Positions 11,795 to 23,804 of a stretch of 64,000 nt of DNA are shown here, piece after piece (the stretch's first letter is position 1; each line of letters opens with the position of its first letter). A program made the position numbers and the translations under genes. The notes under the pieces are model-generated. The model ran no database searches. It was not told the DNA's origin and saw only the letters and a program-made list of their open reading frames with translations. Source of the DNA: Primula veris (Eukaryota; Streptophyta; Magnoliopsida; Ericales; Primulaceae); NCBI GenBank assembly GCA_963682055.1, contig OY821745.1, forward strand, positions 12,221,501 through 12,285,500. The letters are read 5' to 3'.

Positions 11795-12021
11795 TCTCAT
11801 TTAATTATCCATTACGAAATTATGTGTAATTTTGATCGGTTTATAAATTATATCAAAATTATTGAAATCAATTTTTTTAAAATCTAATAATAAAATTTAA
11901 TATTTAAACTATATGATCAACTTTTAAAAATTTTCATTCCGACAATTTTGATATAAATTTTTGACCGGTTAAAATTATACGCAATTTCGTAGTTACAATT
12001 AAATAGAAACGGATGAGGAAG
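11795..12021. mobile_element. degenerate Stowaway-type MITE
   Basis: The ends ctcatttaattatccattacg and (right) acaattaaatagaaacggatgagg are inverted relatives of the intact ends at 6701-6862. The interior has the shared blocks gaaattatgtgtaattttgatcgg and ttttgatataaatttttgaccgg. TA flanks are no longer clear. Confidence 0.65.
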
Positions 12022-12675
12022 TATGAATATATTATTTATTTCATTTCACAACTTGGAAGATTTGGAGACATACATGATGATTTTTTTTTTAAAGAGACAT
12101 TCATGATGTTGATCCCTTGTTTTTATTGTCTTGATGATGTATTTCAATTTTTTTCCTGTTTAGGTAACAGTAAAGGGCAAACTAGTAAAGAATTTACAAT
12201 TTTATTTGTTATTTTTTAAAAATAGACCGGAATAACCATCTTATAAGTCACATTAGAATATTGAGTAGTTTTAAATTTGTCAAAACGAAGAACTTTACAT
12301 ATGTCTGCAAGTTTACTAGTATGAAAGTAACCGGTGAGCTCATCCCTTGGTATACTTCTTGTGTCTGTATGCAAGTTTACTTGTCAATATACATATGCCG
12401 TATTTTGATATTTACAATTTTAAAAGTATCAAACTCACTTCATTAATATTTTATATGTGGCAAGTATTTATTAGGAAAAAATGAGTTGGGAAGAAATATA
12501 TGCACTATCAATTTGCTTGTTCAAAGAAAAGCATTATATTTCCTACCACTTTCATACCAATAATTTTAATGAGCCAGATATACTCAATCAGACTCTCAAC
12601 ACACCAGTATTTAATGTAAATTTAGAATTTCATTTTCATCCCGAAATTTAAGAGTATGCTATTCGGCCATATATT

Positions 12676-12885
12676 TAATATTTTTAATTAATATTTAAGT
12701 TTAGGGTAGTCTCAAATAGGGTTCTATAATATTATATTTAAGTTTTTATTTTGTTGAATCGTCAAATAAAATATATTAAAATTATTAAAATTTTAAATAT
12801 TTTTAATTAATATTTAAGTTTATAGTTGTCTCAACTAGGGTTCTATAAATATTATATTTGGGATTTTATTTTTGTTTTGGTTGGG
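12676..12885. repeat. AT-rich direct duplication, period about 119 bp
   Basis: The phrase tttttaattaatatttaagt followed by a gtctcaaatagggttctata-like sequence is present at 12681 and again at 12800, with several substitutions. No gene or element ends were recognised in 12022-13232 besides this. Confidence 0.55.
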
Positions 12886-13232
12886 TGTCAATTTTTTTTT
12901 AAAAATTACATAAAGGACTGTCTGGTATTCAGTCTGATTGAGTCAGTCTGACTTTATAGCGTTACTGCTTTTATACTGCCTAGTAAAAAGAGGGAACCAC
13001 ACTACGTACCAAATATTGAGTAAGGTAAATCAGTTTTTTTTTCTTATTTTTAACGGATAAATAAGTAACGTGTTTGTTGAGTGATTTTTAAGTTACATTA
13101 TTCAAGGATGGCATGTCCCTAATTCTAAAGTAAAATTTACTTTATCTAACTATATATAGACAATTAATATTGTTCACATATCGGCAATGGAAAAAATAGG
13201 AAATATTGCAGTAATATGATAACATTCTTATA

Positions 13233-13470
13233 CTCCCCCGTTCCTAATTAATTAATTATTATTTACGAAATTATATATAATTTTGACCGACTTATAATAT
13301 GTATCAAAATTGTCGAAATGAAAATTTTCAAAACTGAATCATATAATTTAATGTTTGAACTATACGATTAACTTTTAAAATTTTTCATTCTGACAATTTT
13401 GATACAAGTTATTGACCGGTCAAAATTGCACGTAGTTTCGTAATAAACAATTAATTGGGAACGGAGAGAG
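13233..13470. mobile_element. Stowaway-type MITE
   Basis: Begins CTCCCCCGTTCC and ends GGAACGGAGAGAG, inverted ends flanked by TA on both sides. Total 238 bp. The interior is self-complementary: cgaaattatatataattttg against the right-hand tcaaaattgcacgtagtttcg. Confidence 0.87.
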
Positions 13471-13824
13471 TATCATGTTTTATATCTCTATTGGGAGCAA
13501 ATTTTCAAGATTGTCAAATGCTGCATGAGATAGCAAAGTTTTCTATAGAAGGGATCGTTTTCTACTTCGAAAAGGAAAATAATCCATTTGGATGTTTTAA
13601 TTGTTTATAACAAGGGATTCGACTTTTAAAAAACACTAGATTTATGAAAGATGGTTTCACAACACGCTATCATTTTATCTTTCACTTTACATATAACAAT
13701 TTAACGCGTCAAAAGTAACGTAATTGTTGAGTGATTCTTAAGATGACATGATTTGAAATTGACTTTTATTTTTACCTCATATAGAAATGCAGGCCTGTTT
13801 TACCAATTCTCATTTGTAAAAATA

Positions 13825-14193
13825 CTCCATTCGTCATATATCGATATTAATGCTCCCAATTTTAAATGTTTACCAGTATTTAAATGTCAAAACCTTAAAG
13901 ATGAAAAATTAGTGCATATTAGTTTAACCTTTTCTTTTTTTTTAAATGTCAACCGCCTAAATCAAAATATTGGAGCTCTATATATATGTATGTAAGTTTA
14001 ATCGGTAAATATCTCGTTTTTAAATTGTTGAAATGTAAATTTTTAAAATTTGTTCATATAGTTTAACATTTGAACTATTTGATTAACTTTTGAAAAATTC
14101 GATTTCGACAATTTAGATATGAGTTATAATTTGTCGGTTAAAATTACACGTAGTTTCGTATAGCTCCAACAAATTGGGACGGGACGAATGGAG
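13825..14193. mobile_element. Stowaway-type MITE, longer variant
   Basis: The left end CTCCATTCGTC and right end GACGAATGGAG are perfect inverted repeats with TA at both flanks. At 369 bp it is longer than the others. The right half has the family interior, while the left half (13845-13990) is unlike the other copies, so it may carry unrelated sequence. Confidence 0.75.
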
Positions 14194-14202
14194 TATTACT
14201 TA

Positions 14203-14547
14203 GAGCATCCGCATCTGATATCTCAAAACATATTTTTTCCTAAAATTTGATGATTATACTCTAAAAAGTGACATGCATCAGAAACCCTATAAATTTCTTA
14301 AATTTCAAGAAATATGAGTAATGTATATGATTTTCTGGGTGAATATAAAAATAATAAACTATCATTAGTCCATATTTTTGTGGTTGGAATATTATTATGA
14401 TTATTAAATGATAATAAACAAATAAAAAGAAATAATGTAGGGTTATTATAAAAAAAATTAATAAAGAAGCTGAAATTTTGTATAAATATAAACAGTGATA
14501 TAAAATATGTTAGTTTTAATAAAATGATTAACTTTTCGTTGCTCTAA
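14203..14547. mobile_element. small inverted-repeat element (Tourist-like MITE candidate)
   Basis: The left end gagcatccgcat and right end ...gttgctc are imperfect inverted repeats next to TTA/TAA, the PIF/Harbinger-Tourist target motif. A second, diverged copy occupies about 37645-38175, and there the right end gcggatgctc|tta is a better match. The interiors share aaaatttgatgattat, gtgacatg and gttatgattatta. Confidence 0.5.
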
Positions 14548-14927
14548 CTTAAAATAACTTAAAATAAGAAGTTAAAATTATCAAAGGGCTCGCATCAATT
14601 GAAAGTATACAAAGTCTTAAGGCAAACGTATTTTCAAAAAAAAAGTCAAGGGAAATGAAATCATTTTTTTTATAAGTCAATAAGTAAAAGCTGGCTTATT
14701 CGAGGTGTTTTTTTTTTTGTTTTTTAAATTCGTATAACGTAAGACTTACTATAACTGTTCATGCTGGTCGTGGGGTAAGAAAATAGCTCAGTTTTAAAGC
14801 CGGCAACCACGCAAGAGGGGTTTTTTAAACAATGTTAGTATTTACTAGTGTAGATATAAACTATGTTTGGTAACATATATTTTTTAGTCTAAAATCATAT
14901 TTTTAATTACTATTAGTACACGGGTAA
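14497..14927. repeat. left copy of a 431-bp flank duplication
   Basis: This block, from inside the MITE at 14203-14547 up to GGTAA before the LTR, is repeated at 20698-21128 with, by eye, two substitutions and two single-base indels. It is host flanking DNA and not part of the retrotransposon, because the LTR boundary and TSD fall at its right end. Confidence 0.9.
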
Positions 14928-15620
14928 TGGCGAGCCTGATTTTCTTCCCAAGCTCGGCTTAATCAATTCGCGTCGGCTCCGATCTTCCGAGGTGTCTGTT
15001 GTGGATTGTGTCTGCTTCGGTGACGAGGCGCTCTTCGTGCCTGCACAAGAAACGAACAGGGGTCCGGGGTTGGAACCAGGTTTTCCCTCTCCAACGATCA
15101 AGTCAGTATTAGTGGGGACTGAAAGTAGGAATATAGTTAAAGGTGAGGGATCGGGCCGGTTACAACTTGTGGTGTCGGCTGTCAGATGTCGTATTTAGGC
15201 GGTCCGGGTGATTTTAGCTTTATCTCTCCTCTCTATATTTGTGCGTCCCCCTCTAAGTGGTATTAGTGGGGGTATTTATAGTGTGATCAGAGGTGTATTA
15301 GCCCTTGGATCACTGTACTATCAAGTGTTGATCCAACGGCGTCAGAGTCATTTATGACTCTGACAAGGGTACTGTCCTTTTCCGGGGTCCACAGGGGCTG
15401 GCCTGTGATTGGGCCACATCGATGAAACATATAAAGGGTCCCCCCAGGGAGCTGCAACATTAATTGGGAAAGCGTACTTGATACGCTTCCTAGGCCGGCG
15501 TGGTCACAGACCGGTCCATCCAGATCCGGGGTGATACGTGGCCTATGGTTGACAGACCCGGGTAACATGCTGTGGTGATGGTATTGCCCCGGACGAGGGG
15601 GTGTCGACATTCCCTCGCCA
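14928..15620 (-). repeat. LTR of gypsy element 1, 693 bp
   Basis: Runs TGGCGAG...CTCGCCA with perfect 7-bp inverted ends. It is preceded by GGTAA (14923-14927), identical to the duplication around the solo LTR at 21129. It differs from that LTR at about 17 of 693 positions by my count, mostly transitions. On the minus strand it contains CTATAAATACCCCC, the probable LTR core promoter. Confidence 0.93.
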
Positions 15621-15634
15621 ACAGCTCCCTGTCC
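15621..15634 (-). other. PPT-like primer site of element 1
   Basis: Reading on the minus strand, CAGGGAGC lies a few bases before the LTR start. The same core stands at the equivalent spot in element 2 (26599-26612) and element 3 (42227-42240), which supports it as the plus-strand primer. Confidence 0.55.
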
Positions 15635-16014
15635 GGAGTCGTTGTTAAGGACGAGGTCGGCAAAGATCTCTAATCTTTACGGGGGCTCCGGTCATCCTGT
15701 TCTTACGTCTGGCGGTGTGGAGGTATCTTAACACGGTCTGTCTTGTTGACACGTGTTCTTGTATTCTTTGGATTTTTGACACGTGGAGCACGCCCATCGT
15801 GCATTTATGAGGCGCCGCCCCTGTCTTTTCGATTCTATCAATGCCATCAATGCTAAAACGGCTGATGAGTGACACTTGACGGTTGACCTCTGTTTGCTGT
15901 ACACGTGGGATGCGTCGATTGAGTGGCAGCGGTTATTTGTGGGAGTGTGTGTTATTGAACCGTTGCTGTCTTTTCACCTTCTGGTAAATGTCTTTTCACC
16001 TTCTGGTGGGGGTC

Positions 16015-16022
16015 TATAAATA
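16015..16022 (+). promoter_or_regulatory. TATA box of the antisense gene in element 1
   Basis: TATAAATA, about 117 bases before the ATG at 16132. It is followed by a long CT-rich leader (ctttctcactctctctctaa), typical of plant 5' UTRs. Just upstream, cttttcaccttctggt is present twice. All of this is conserved in element 2 at 26950-27109. Confidence 0.75.
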
Positions 16023-16131
16023 CCCTCAGTGAAATCTCATTTTCACTTTCTCACTCTCTCTCTAAAATTTTCACAGCAACCTATTTTCTCTCCCTTCCCA
16101 TACTTAGCAAAATCACAAACATCCAACCGAC

Positions 16132-18783
16132 ATGGTGATAACTCACGGTGCTGGAAAAGGCCCGATGGTTGCGCCCCAACCTCGGCGCCTGGCAATTATG
16201 GAAAATGCCTTGCCATTCCGGGCAATGGTTTTAGACCCGAGCCTGACCGTGGCCTCGAATGATAATAGCATAATGGTGAGGCTGCATGGGCCCGACCTCG
16301 ACGAGTTTCGACAGCTCTGCGGGATCAGTGAGGACTTCAGGCTCCGGAAATGCGAGAGCGTCGATGAGGTGAATGGGATCGTGGCTGATCCCAACAACAT
16401 GGTGACCCTCTCCCTTTCCACACTCATGTACGGGGGCACTGACCTCCCCATCCCGGAGCTGCTGGCGGAGTTGTGCGCCTGGACGCAGACTCTCCCGTGC
16501 CAGTGGCCACTGCAGGCACACCGCATCTGCGCCGGGATGGAGGCCCTCAACCTCCTATTGGGCCCGGCCCTTCCGGAACCATTAGGGCTGAGGGAGCTTT
16601 TGGCCTGCTACGAGTTTCTGCAGACCGAGCCAAGCTCCCAGTCCAAGAGCAGGCAACCCTACCTGTGATGCCGGGCCCATAACCAGCTGATCACGGGTAA
16701 CTCCGATTCGAATCGGGGTTACACGCAAGACGTGATAGTGGTGGAAGGGCACTGGCTCCACCGCGACGACCTAATTCTTCCACCCAGGCCAGGAAGGGTG
16801 CTTAGCACTAAGGAGAACAAGTTCACGGTGGCCTCGAAGATAGGGGGCCTGGGTGAGCCCAACATCGGGTCGTTGGAGGTGGGTCCAGATGGTACCGACG
16901 TGGGAGCGCGCGATGCTGAGCGCCTCCTGACATGCAGTTCCCCTACTAGTTGTAAGGGGAACGGGTTCATGTGGCCACATAGGACCTTCTGTCCTGTGGG
17001 GTACTCCAGGGAAAGATGGGAGAAAGAGAGGGGTCTAGAGTCGACCCTTCCTCCCAAGATAGTAGAGGAGGCCGATACCGTGGCGGTGTCTATGATGAAG
17101 AAGGCGACGAAGCCGAAGCTGAAGCCAAGCAGCAAGGTGAAGGTCGTGACTGTGGCCTCTTTCGCTCCTGCATCAGCTGGGGTCCTCTGGGAGACCCGGC
17201 CGGATGGTACCGTCCTCCACTATAGGGTGGGGCCGGACGGTACCCGTGTCTACATAGACCAACATGGGAAACCTCTGCCAGAGGCTCTTCCCCTGAGGTC
17301 TAGGGAGCCCAGTGTGAGGAGTCCCCTACACCTGGAAGATATCCCCGTGGAGGCGGAGCCCTCCGGGCCAAGCTTGGGTACCTCACGGACCAGGGTAAAT
17401 TCTTTCTTCGTTTTTACACAATTCCAATTTAACACTTAGCTAGATTTTGCTAATTTTTCCGAATTTTTCTAACTTATTTTTTCTTGTTCTGAACGATGTA
17501 GGTGGTTCGTTCCGATGAGGAGGAGGAGGAGGTGGAAGAGACTGCTGCCGATGTGGGGGGCGGTGGTGAGGAAGAGGAGGTCGTAGAGCCCGAGGCCATT
17601 GAGGAGGAGGTCGCCGAGGCAAGGGATGAGGAGGTTGTCGAAGTGGCTCCTGCTGATGCTAAGGCAAAGGCCTTAGAGAGGTTGGGAGGCTTGCTGGGGC
17701 AGGCGAGGCGTGAACGAGCCACTCGCAAGGCCGAAGCTGACAAGAGAAAGAGGGAGGAGGTGAAGGTCCCTCGTGAGGCAAAGAAGGCCCGGACTGGGGA
17801 GTCTGAGCCGAGGGAGGATGCCGCACCCATCCTGGAGCCTAGGGAGCCGGTGGTCGTCGCCGAAGAGCGAGCGGTGTCAACCACTCAAGCAAAGGGACCA
17901 ATGCCTAGCGCTTCGGGCTCAAGCTCAGGCTCTGGCTCCCCGTCGCCAAGGATGCCTATTCAGACCCCGGAGGAGGTTAAGGCGACGACTGGGGTTCGGA
18001 GCATCATGGAGGGTCATCCCTCTGCTGGCCTGCTTGCTCTGGCTGTGCTCCAGCAGCAAACCATCGAGGCCGACCATCGCGGTCGCGACCTTGCTTCTGC
18101 CATGAAGTCGGCCATGGCCATGATCCCGCAGGTAAAATGTTGTTTTCGTTGTGCCATTCCTGAGTGTTCTTTGTTTATTTCTTAAATTTTTGCTAAGTGT
18201 TTCTCTTCTTTTGTAGGCCTACTTAACGATGAACTAGTACGTCTACCAGCAAGGGCAACTGGTGAGGTCGTGAGCTTCGAAGGCCGAGGCCAGTGCTAAG
18301 CAGGCCGAAGACGCTCTGAAGAGGGCGGAGGGGGCCCAGAAAAGGGCAGAGAGGGCCGAGGGCCTCGTCGAATCTTTGGAAGCTCGGAGAGCTGAGGCCG
18401 CGAAGGCCGGTGCTGCCGAGGAGCGTGCCCAAGCTGCGGTAACAGCTCTGAAGGAGGCTGAAGCAAGCTTGGCCGACAAGGTGAAGGCTGCAGTCGAAGC
18501 CGCTGAGGCAGGAGTGGCTGAGAAAGTGAAGACTGCGGTTCAAGCTGCCGAGGCGGAGATGAGCGCCGCCTTAGAACTATCGACACAGAAGGACTTTAAT
18601 TCCTTCTATGTCGATGGCTGGTCTGAGGCAGCGGCTTTCATGAGGGCGGGACCGGATCATCCGGTGTGGAACATGGAAAACATCATTGTTCCCGTCCCCT
18701 CTGCTCCCATTCCCGAGGTTGTCCCCTTAACCCCTCGAGCCCTCTCAGACGATGAAGCTGATGATGATGAGGGGGCAGCCTAG
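16132..18783 (+). pseudogene. antisense gene of element 1 (three exons, three nonsense codons)
   Basis: Three exons, 16132-17394, 17502-18131 and 18217-18783, with GT-AG introns, all phase 0, giving about 819 codons. Exon 1 starts MVITHGAGKGPMVAPQPRR and holds a block (LPIPELLAEL ... LQAHRICAGMEALNLLLG) resembling the plant domain called putative gypsy type transposon (Pfam PF04195; by memory, not searched). Exon 2 opens with a Glu-rich acidic run and contains Lys/Arg-rich patches. Exon 3 is an Ala/Glu/Lys coiled coil ending near TPRALSDDEADDDE. Stops: TGA at 16666, TAG at 18235 and TGA at 18271, where element 2 has AGG, CAA and TGG. Exon 1 also lacks the short ALNWWG-type insert present in element 2. 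Function unknown; it is transcribed opposite to gag-pol. Confidence 0.85.
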
Positions 18784-18995
18784 GGCTTTTTGTAGTTCTT
18801 TATTTTGTTTTCGATGTAATCTTCTTTCTGCACTTTAGCTTGTAATAGCTTTTGATTAATGAAAACAATTTTGGCCTTTGGACTTTTGTTTATTTCTGTT
18901 TTTTACTTCTATAGTGTGTTCCGTTTATGTATGTGCTCCCAATGAGTGTGCCCTTATGCTCCGGCGTCGGGACACTCATTTTACATAACTCACAA

Positions 18996-19312
18996 CTCGA
19001 ATTAACACAACTGAAAAATTCAAATAAATATAAATCGGGGTGCCGTATAGGCTCGGGTGTTCTGAGACACTTGTGTAATTTAAATGAACTGGAAAATTCA
19101 AATAAATATAGCCGGGATGCCGTATAGGCTCGGGTGTTCTGAAACACGTGTAAGATTTAAATGAACTAAAAAATTCAAATAAATATAATCCGGGGTGCCG
19201 TATAGGCTCGGGTGTTCTGAAACACGTGTAAGATTTAAATGAACTGAAAAATTCAAATAAATATAGCCGGGGTGCCGTATAGGCTCGGGTGTTCTGAAAC
19301 ACTTGTATAATA
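18996..19312. repeat. tandem array in element 1, four units of 77-78 bp
   Basis: Units carry cggggtgccgtataggctcg, then gtgttctgaaacacttgta and an AT-rich half (tttaaatgaactgaaaaatt). Unit starts (cggg) lie at about 19036, 19113, 19191 and 19268. It sits between the 3' end of the antisense gene and the 3' end of pol. The same repeat is present as eight units in element 2. Confidence 0.93.
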
Positions 19313-19422
19313 TAAGTAAAGATAAAACGGGGTAATTGTGAGATGACAACAATTTCATTCATGAAGCCCTCAGGCATATTTACATCATATTTTTATTTAC
19401 ATCAAAACGCAAAGGTCGCGGC

Positions 19423-20696
19423 CTACTGGTAGTACTTCCTCAGGTTGTTGACGTTCCAAGGTCGATCCACCGGGACGTCATTGGGAAGGCGACCCAACAG
19501 GTAGGCCCCATTCCCAACTGCGCCGAGGATTCGATATGGGCCTTCCCAGTTGGGGCCTAACTTGCCGTCGGACTGTACTCTCGTGTTGTTGTTTACTTTC
19601 CGTAATACGAGGTCTTCGTCTTGAAAACGTCTGGCGTTCACTCTTTTGTTATAGGAACGTCCCAGTTCGTTCTTATATTCGGCATTACGGATGGCCGCAA
19701 CTTCTCGTCGTTCTTCAGCATATTCGAGCTCGAGCCCCATCATTTTTTCGTTCAGTCCGTTCTCCACCATGTCGGTTCTGAGAGAGGGGAGCCCGATTTC
19801 TAACGGGATGATAGCTTCCATCTCGTAGGTGAGGCTATAGGGGGTTTGTTGGGTGCCCCGTCTTCTCATCGTTCGGTAGGCCCATAGGACGTGCTGCAGT
19901 TCATCGGCCCATCATCCTTTGGACTCGTCTAGCCTCTTTTTTATTCCGTCGAGAACGGTCTTATTCGACACCTCAGCTTGTCCGTTGCTCTGTGGATATG
20001 AAGGGGTGGAATAACAGCTTTTGATGTGGTACTTCGCGTACATCGCTTTTAATTTAGCTCCGGTGAACTGGCCCCCATTATCTGCGACTATTGAGTACGG
20101 GATTCCAAATCGTGTGATCACATCTCTCCAGAGGAACCTGATCACCTCGGCCTCCGTTATCTTTGCTAATGCCATGGCTTCTACCCACTTCGAGAAGTAG
20201 TCGGTGACCATGAGGAGGAACTTTTTCCCCCCTCCCGGGGCCCGAGGGAATGGTCCGACGATGTCCATGCCTCATTGGGCGAAGGGCCAAGGCGAGGTCA
20301 CGCTGCTCATTTTTTGGGCCGGGGCTCGAGGTATGGGCGCGTATCTCTGACACTTCTCACACCTGAGCACGAATGCTTGGGAGTCCTTCTGCATGAGAGG
20401 CCACCAATATCCGTGGGTCAAGGCTCGGTTGGCCAGCGACCTGCCCCCGGTGTGACTCCCACATGTTCCTTCGTGAATTTCTTCCATGACCCTTACCACC
20501 ATATCAGGATGGATGCAGAGCAGATAGGGCCCAGAGAACGACCTTTTATAAAGTTTATCGCAGGGAGCCAACCAGAACCCCAGTGCATTTCTTCTTATCT
20601 TTTCAGCATCTTTCTTATCTTCGGGGAGGTCTCCGGTGCGGTGGTACTCGATGATGGGGTCCATCCAGCTCGGTTCTGACGGGAGGTCAGTCACTA
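19423..20696 (-). pseudogene. element 1 pol fragment: integrase region, two nonsense codons
   Basis: Minus-strand frame homologous to the last quarter of element 2 gag-pol. It contains the HHCC-type zinc region (EIHEGTCGSHTGG ... CEKCQRY), the integrase core (MDIVGPFP, VADNGGQFTG, NGQAEVSN) and the C-terminal tail (LGPNWEGPYRILGAVGNGAY). Two in-frame stops, just before MDIVGPFP near 20272 (TGG to TGA) and near 19909 (CGA to TGA), are consistent with deamination of methylated cytosine. No frameshift was seen. The reading breaks at 20697, the junction with duplicated flank DNA. Confidence 0.9.
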
Positions 20697-20697
20697 C

Positions 20698-21128
20698 GAT
20701 ATAAAATATGTTAGTTTTAATAAAATGATTAACTTTTCGTTGCTCTAACTTAAAATAACTTAAAATAAGAAGTTAAAATTATCAAAGGGCTCGCATCAAT
20801 TGAAAGTATACAAAGTCTTAAGGCAAACGTATTTTGAAAAAAAAAGTCAAGGGAAATGAAATCATTTTTTTTATAAGTCAATAAGTAAAAGCTGGCTTAT
20901 TCGAGGTGTTTTTTTTTTGTTTTTTAAATTCGTATAACGTAAGACTTACTATAACTGTTCATGCTGGTCGTGGGGTAGGAAAATAGCTCAGTTTTAAAGC
21001 CGGCAACCACGCCAAGAGGGGTTTTTTAAACAATGTTAGTATTTACTAGTGTAGATATAAACTATGTTTGGTAACATATATTTTTTAGTCTAAAATCATA
21101 TTTTTAATTACTATTAGTACACGGGTAA
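20698..21128. repeat. right copy of the 431-bp flank duplication
   Basis: Second copy of 14497-14927, fused directly to the broken pol of element 1 (junction at about 20697/20698, with no clear microhomology beyond one or two bases). It ends in GGTAA before the solo LTR. Confidence 0.9.
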
Positions 21129-21821
21129 TGGCGAGCCTGATTTTCTTCCCAAACTCGGCTTAATCAATTCGCATCGGCTGCGATCTTCCGAGGTGTCTGT
21201 TGTGGATTGTGTCTGCTTCGGTGACGAGGCGCTCTTTGTGCCTGTACAAGAAACGAATAGGGGCCCGGGGTTGGAACCAGGTTTTCCCTCTCCAACGATC
21301 AAGTCAGTATTAGTGGGGACTGAAAGTAGGAATATAGTTAAAGGTGAGGGATCGGGCCGGTTACAACTTGTGGTGTCGGCTGTCAGATGTCGTATTTAGG
21401 CGGTCCGGGTGATTTTAGTTTTATCTCTCCTCTCTATATTTGTGCGTCCCCCTCTAAGTGGTATTAGTGGGGGTATTTATAGTGTGATCAGAGGTGTATT
21501 AGCCCTTGGATCACTGTACTGTCAAATGTTGATCAAACGGCGTCAGAGTCATTTATAACTCTGACAAGGGTACTGTCCTTTTCCGGGGCCCACATGGGCT
21601 GGCCTGTGATTGGGCCACGTCGATGAAACATATAAAGGGTCCCCCCAGGGAGCAGCAACATTAATTGGGGAAGCGTACTTGATACGCTTCCTAGGCCGGC
21701 GTGGTCACAGACCGGTCCATCCAGATCCGGGGTGATACGTGGCCTATGGTTGACAGACCCGGGTAACATGCTGTGGTGATGGTATTGCCCCGGACGAGGG
21801 GGTGTCGACATTCCCTCGCCA
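21129..21821 (-). mobile_element. solo LTR of the element 1 family
   Basis: 693 bp, TGGCGAG...CTCGCCA, flanked on both sides by GGTAA (21124-21128 and 21822-21826). A lone LTR with intact target duplications is the product of LTR-LTR recombination. Together with the duplicated flank to its left, this means the allelic or sister solo-LTR version of the same insertion has been joined to element 1. Confidence 0.9.
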
Positions 21822-22394
21822 GGTAAAATTGAATATGATCACTGGAGTTAGAAATTAATCTTTCATTTGGGTTTAATATTTTAACTGATTGACTTGACAG
21901 CCCCAACTGATGAAAAAGAATTTGTTATTGAGTTTTAGGAAGTTAACAAATTTGTTACTTCTTATATTCTAAATTGTCATTGTTAATTGATTAGGAGATG
22001 ATTGTATAAATAGTTATCAAAACAGCTACTTTACTTTTGAAATGTACAATTTCGTTACAATAATCCTTGTAACTTTATAAGTTATGCATGTTGTAGTTTT
22101 ATTAATCACCAGATATTATAAAAAACATGTTTTTAGTTAATATGATGTATCGTTATCTTAATAAAAACATGTTGTGTTTGCTGTTAGGCTGAAATTTTGA
22201 CCTTCAGCATCTAAATAGTTATACTATAATTTAACGCTACATACTATTGGTGGTAATTAAGTCGTTTTTTACTGCATGGTAAAAGTTGTAGAACAAATTT
22301 TAGTTTTACTGATTTTCATTTTGTTACTGCTTACATGATGAGATATCTGTTATGCTTTTTAGTTATAGGGTTGAAGTGATAATAAACGATAATA

Positions 22395-22628
22395 CTTCAT
22401 CCGTTCACAATTAACTGTCATTTATGAAATTACGTGTAATTTTTATCGGCTTATAACATATATCAAAATTGTCGAAATGAAAAATTTCAAAACTAAATCA
22501 TATAATTTAATGTTTGAACTATATGATTAACTTTTGAAAAATTTCATTCCGACAATTTTGATACAAATTATTAATCGGTTAAAATTACACGTTGTTTCGT
22601 AATTATCAATTAATCGAAATGAATGGAG
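22395..22628. mobile_element. Stowaway-type MITE
   Basis: Left end CTTCATCCGTTC and right end GAATGGAG, flanked by TA. The interior tttgaactatatgattaac and the outer self-complementary blocks match the copies at 13233 and 11110. 234 bp. Confidence 0.82.
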
Positions 22629-23800
22629 TATAAATCAATAATGTAGCTGAGATATCTATGCTTTCGGTATGTAAAATGAAATCGTATAAAATACTAAAAA
22701 GATCAATGCAATGTGGGAGTATTACTAGCTATTTGACTGCACATGGAGTAGGAAAAACCTCAAAAGCATTGTGTAGGTGACGACACTTGCAAGTTGTTAG
22801 CGAATTTAATGAAAATAAAAAGGTCAGTATCTTATATAAAGTTGCTGTAATATTCACTTAACATTAGTCCTTTGTTAAAGATTTTATTTAACTACTATTT
22901 AATGGTTGTTAGTTGGTCATTTTTTATTGATAACGTCTTATGAAATACATCTTTCAGCTATGGAAATTATTTGATAATTGTGAAATTAATAAACACAACA
23001 ATGACGTTAAAAATATCCATTTAAAATGATTTAAAAAAAAAATGATTGCATTCTCAAGTAAAAGATAAGAAACCAAACCAAAATATAGATCCATTAAATA
23101 TATGAAAAGAAGGTATATTATCATGCTTATACTATTGATTATTCATTATTGTTGTAAGCAATAAGCAACCTGTGCTTTGTCCGTTTAATTTGATAATGAT
23201 TAATATCCGAAATTGATACAAGTACACTTTTTATAATACTAGTACTAATTTGCATTTTACATTTTATACCAATAAAGATTTAGTAGATTACAAATTAAAC
23301 AGACCCTTTTTGGAAGCAACAACTTGGTATATGCTTCACTAGTGGAGTACTTTTTGATAGAAGCACTATAGGAGTATTTGATTAGTCACGGGTGAAATCA
23401 CATTGACCTGTCCTATTTCATGTCCCGGATACATTATCTAAACAGTGGTTGATCTACTTGGGAGATGCCAAGAAAACCCCCCATATTTTAAAATAAATAA
23501 ATTTTTACAATGTAAAATTTTATTTATATTATTTAATGTTGGAAAAATGTTGAAAAACATGTATTTTATACATGGTTGTTCCAAGTGGTCAGGAACCACC
23601 TTTGAGTCATTATTCGATGTGACAAATCAGATTTTCTGAAGTCGTACTCAAAGCGTTTGAGTAGCTCGTACGACGACCTTCGCAACGGTATATCGCATGA
23701 CCTATTCGGAGGAAGAGTGTGAATGATAATTGGACTCGAAGGTTGGTACTCGAAAGAGAGAATAAAACGAAATCTGAAAAATGAAAAAGAAAGTGGGATT
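22629..23800. other. AT-rich intergenic stretch, nothing recognised
   Basis: Short ORFs only, none with a recognisable family. No tRNA, rRNA or element ends could be supported here. Confidence 0.5.
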
Positions 23801-23804
23801 AAAC

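Larger units (their letters stand above)
14928..20697 (-). mobile_element. gypsy element 1 (Tat lineage), truncated inside pol
   Basis: Same family as element 2. From left: LTR (14928-15620), PPT-like sequence, plus-strand antisense gene, tandem array, then a minus-strand integrase-side pol fragment that stops abruptly at 20697 where a second copy of the left flank begins. Gag, protease, RT and most of RNase H are missing. TSD GGTAA precedes the LTR. Several nonsense mutations mark it as older than element 2. Confidence 0.9.

Noticed and set aside
16143..16550. Long minus-strand ORFs opposite the antisense gene exons (also 17474-17884, 28430-28822, 29229-29558)
   Set aside because: Shadow frames of GC-rich plus-strand coding DNA; no introns, domains or starts of their own.
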